The position numbers and the translations under genes are program-made. Shown piece by piece: positions 24,944-25,061 of a DNA stretch of 25,061 nt (position 1 is the first letter of the stretch; every line of letters starts with the position of its first letter). A model generated the notes under the pieces. It did not search any database, was not told the DNA's origin, and saw only the letters and a program-made list of their open reading frames with translations. Where the stretch lies: positions 1 through 25,061 of the forward strand of contig JABVXV010000577.1 in the NCBI GenBank assembly GCA_013365325.1. Direction: 5' to 3'. The DNA is from Dipetalonema caudispina (taxonomy: Eukaryota > Nematoda > Chromadorea > Rhabditida > Onchocercidae).

Positions 24944-24968
24944 GAATATATTTTCGAAAAATATTCCT
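24911..24968. repeat. Adjacent palindromes at the right edge
   Basis: 24911-24940 is an imperfect palindrome (TCGCGAAG...CTTTCGCGA) around an ATTCGAAT core. It is followed at 24943-24967 by GGAATAT...ATATTCC around TTTTCGAAAA. A third small one, CTGTC...GACAG, lies at 25026-25040. Together they form a hairpin-rich tract. Confidence 0.65.
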
Positions 24969-25061
24969 CGAAATGAATAAATGGAAAATTATTAAAAGAT
25001 AGGCAACTGATCCAGTGAAGAATAACTGTCACACTGACAGAAAAAGCTATATGATCAGATA

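Overview
This is nuclear DNA of a nematode, most likely a filarial or other clade III species. It is strongly AT-rich, full of long T and A homopolymers and AAT microsatellites. Its genes are split into many short exons by GT..AG introns whose acceptors are mostly TTTTCAG or TTTTAG. The three proteins rebuilt here belong to nematode families: TRPC channel, phospholipid scramblase and AIP-1. The species cannot be fixed from the sequence alone. All gene models were assembled by eye from splice phase and protein-family conservation, with no transcript evidence.

Layout. 1-6539: noncoding. It starts with a 118-bp AAT microsatellite, has a less AT-rich island with an inverted repeat near 1008-1150, and a degenerate tandem array of about 56 bp at 5615-5895. 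6540-16596 (+): a complete 23-exon gene for a TRPC-type cation channel of 1027 residues (ankyrin repeats, TRP_2 region, six membrane helices, EWKFAR TRP box, calmodulin/IP3-receptor-binding-like tail). 17307-20314 (-): a nine-exon phospholipid scramblase of about 354 residues, convergent with the channel gene. 20315-21303: the intergenic region shared with the next, divergent gene. It holds a 38-bp palindrome, two diverged copies of a 130-bp block, a four-unit perfect heat-shock element and a CACGTG box. 21304-23588 (+): a seven-exon AN1 zinc-finger gene of the AIP-1/ZFAND2B family, 239 residues, ending in a CaaX box. 23589-25061: its 3' UTR, then a repeat-rich tract with a 35-bp tandem repeat and several inverted repeats.

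How the genes relate. The channel lets in cations including Ca2+, and scramblases are classically Ca2+-activated. This scramblase has lost acidic residues of the family's Ca2+ site, so a functional pairing is only speculation. AIP-1 is a proteasome-associated stress-response factor, and the heat-shock element upstream of it fits that role. None of the genes looks like part of an operon. The most useful results are the three full exon maps, the heat-shock element, the altered scramblase Ca2+ motif and the undescribed repeat families.
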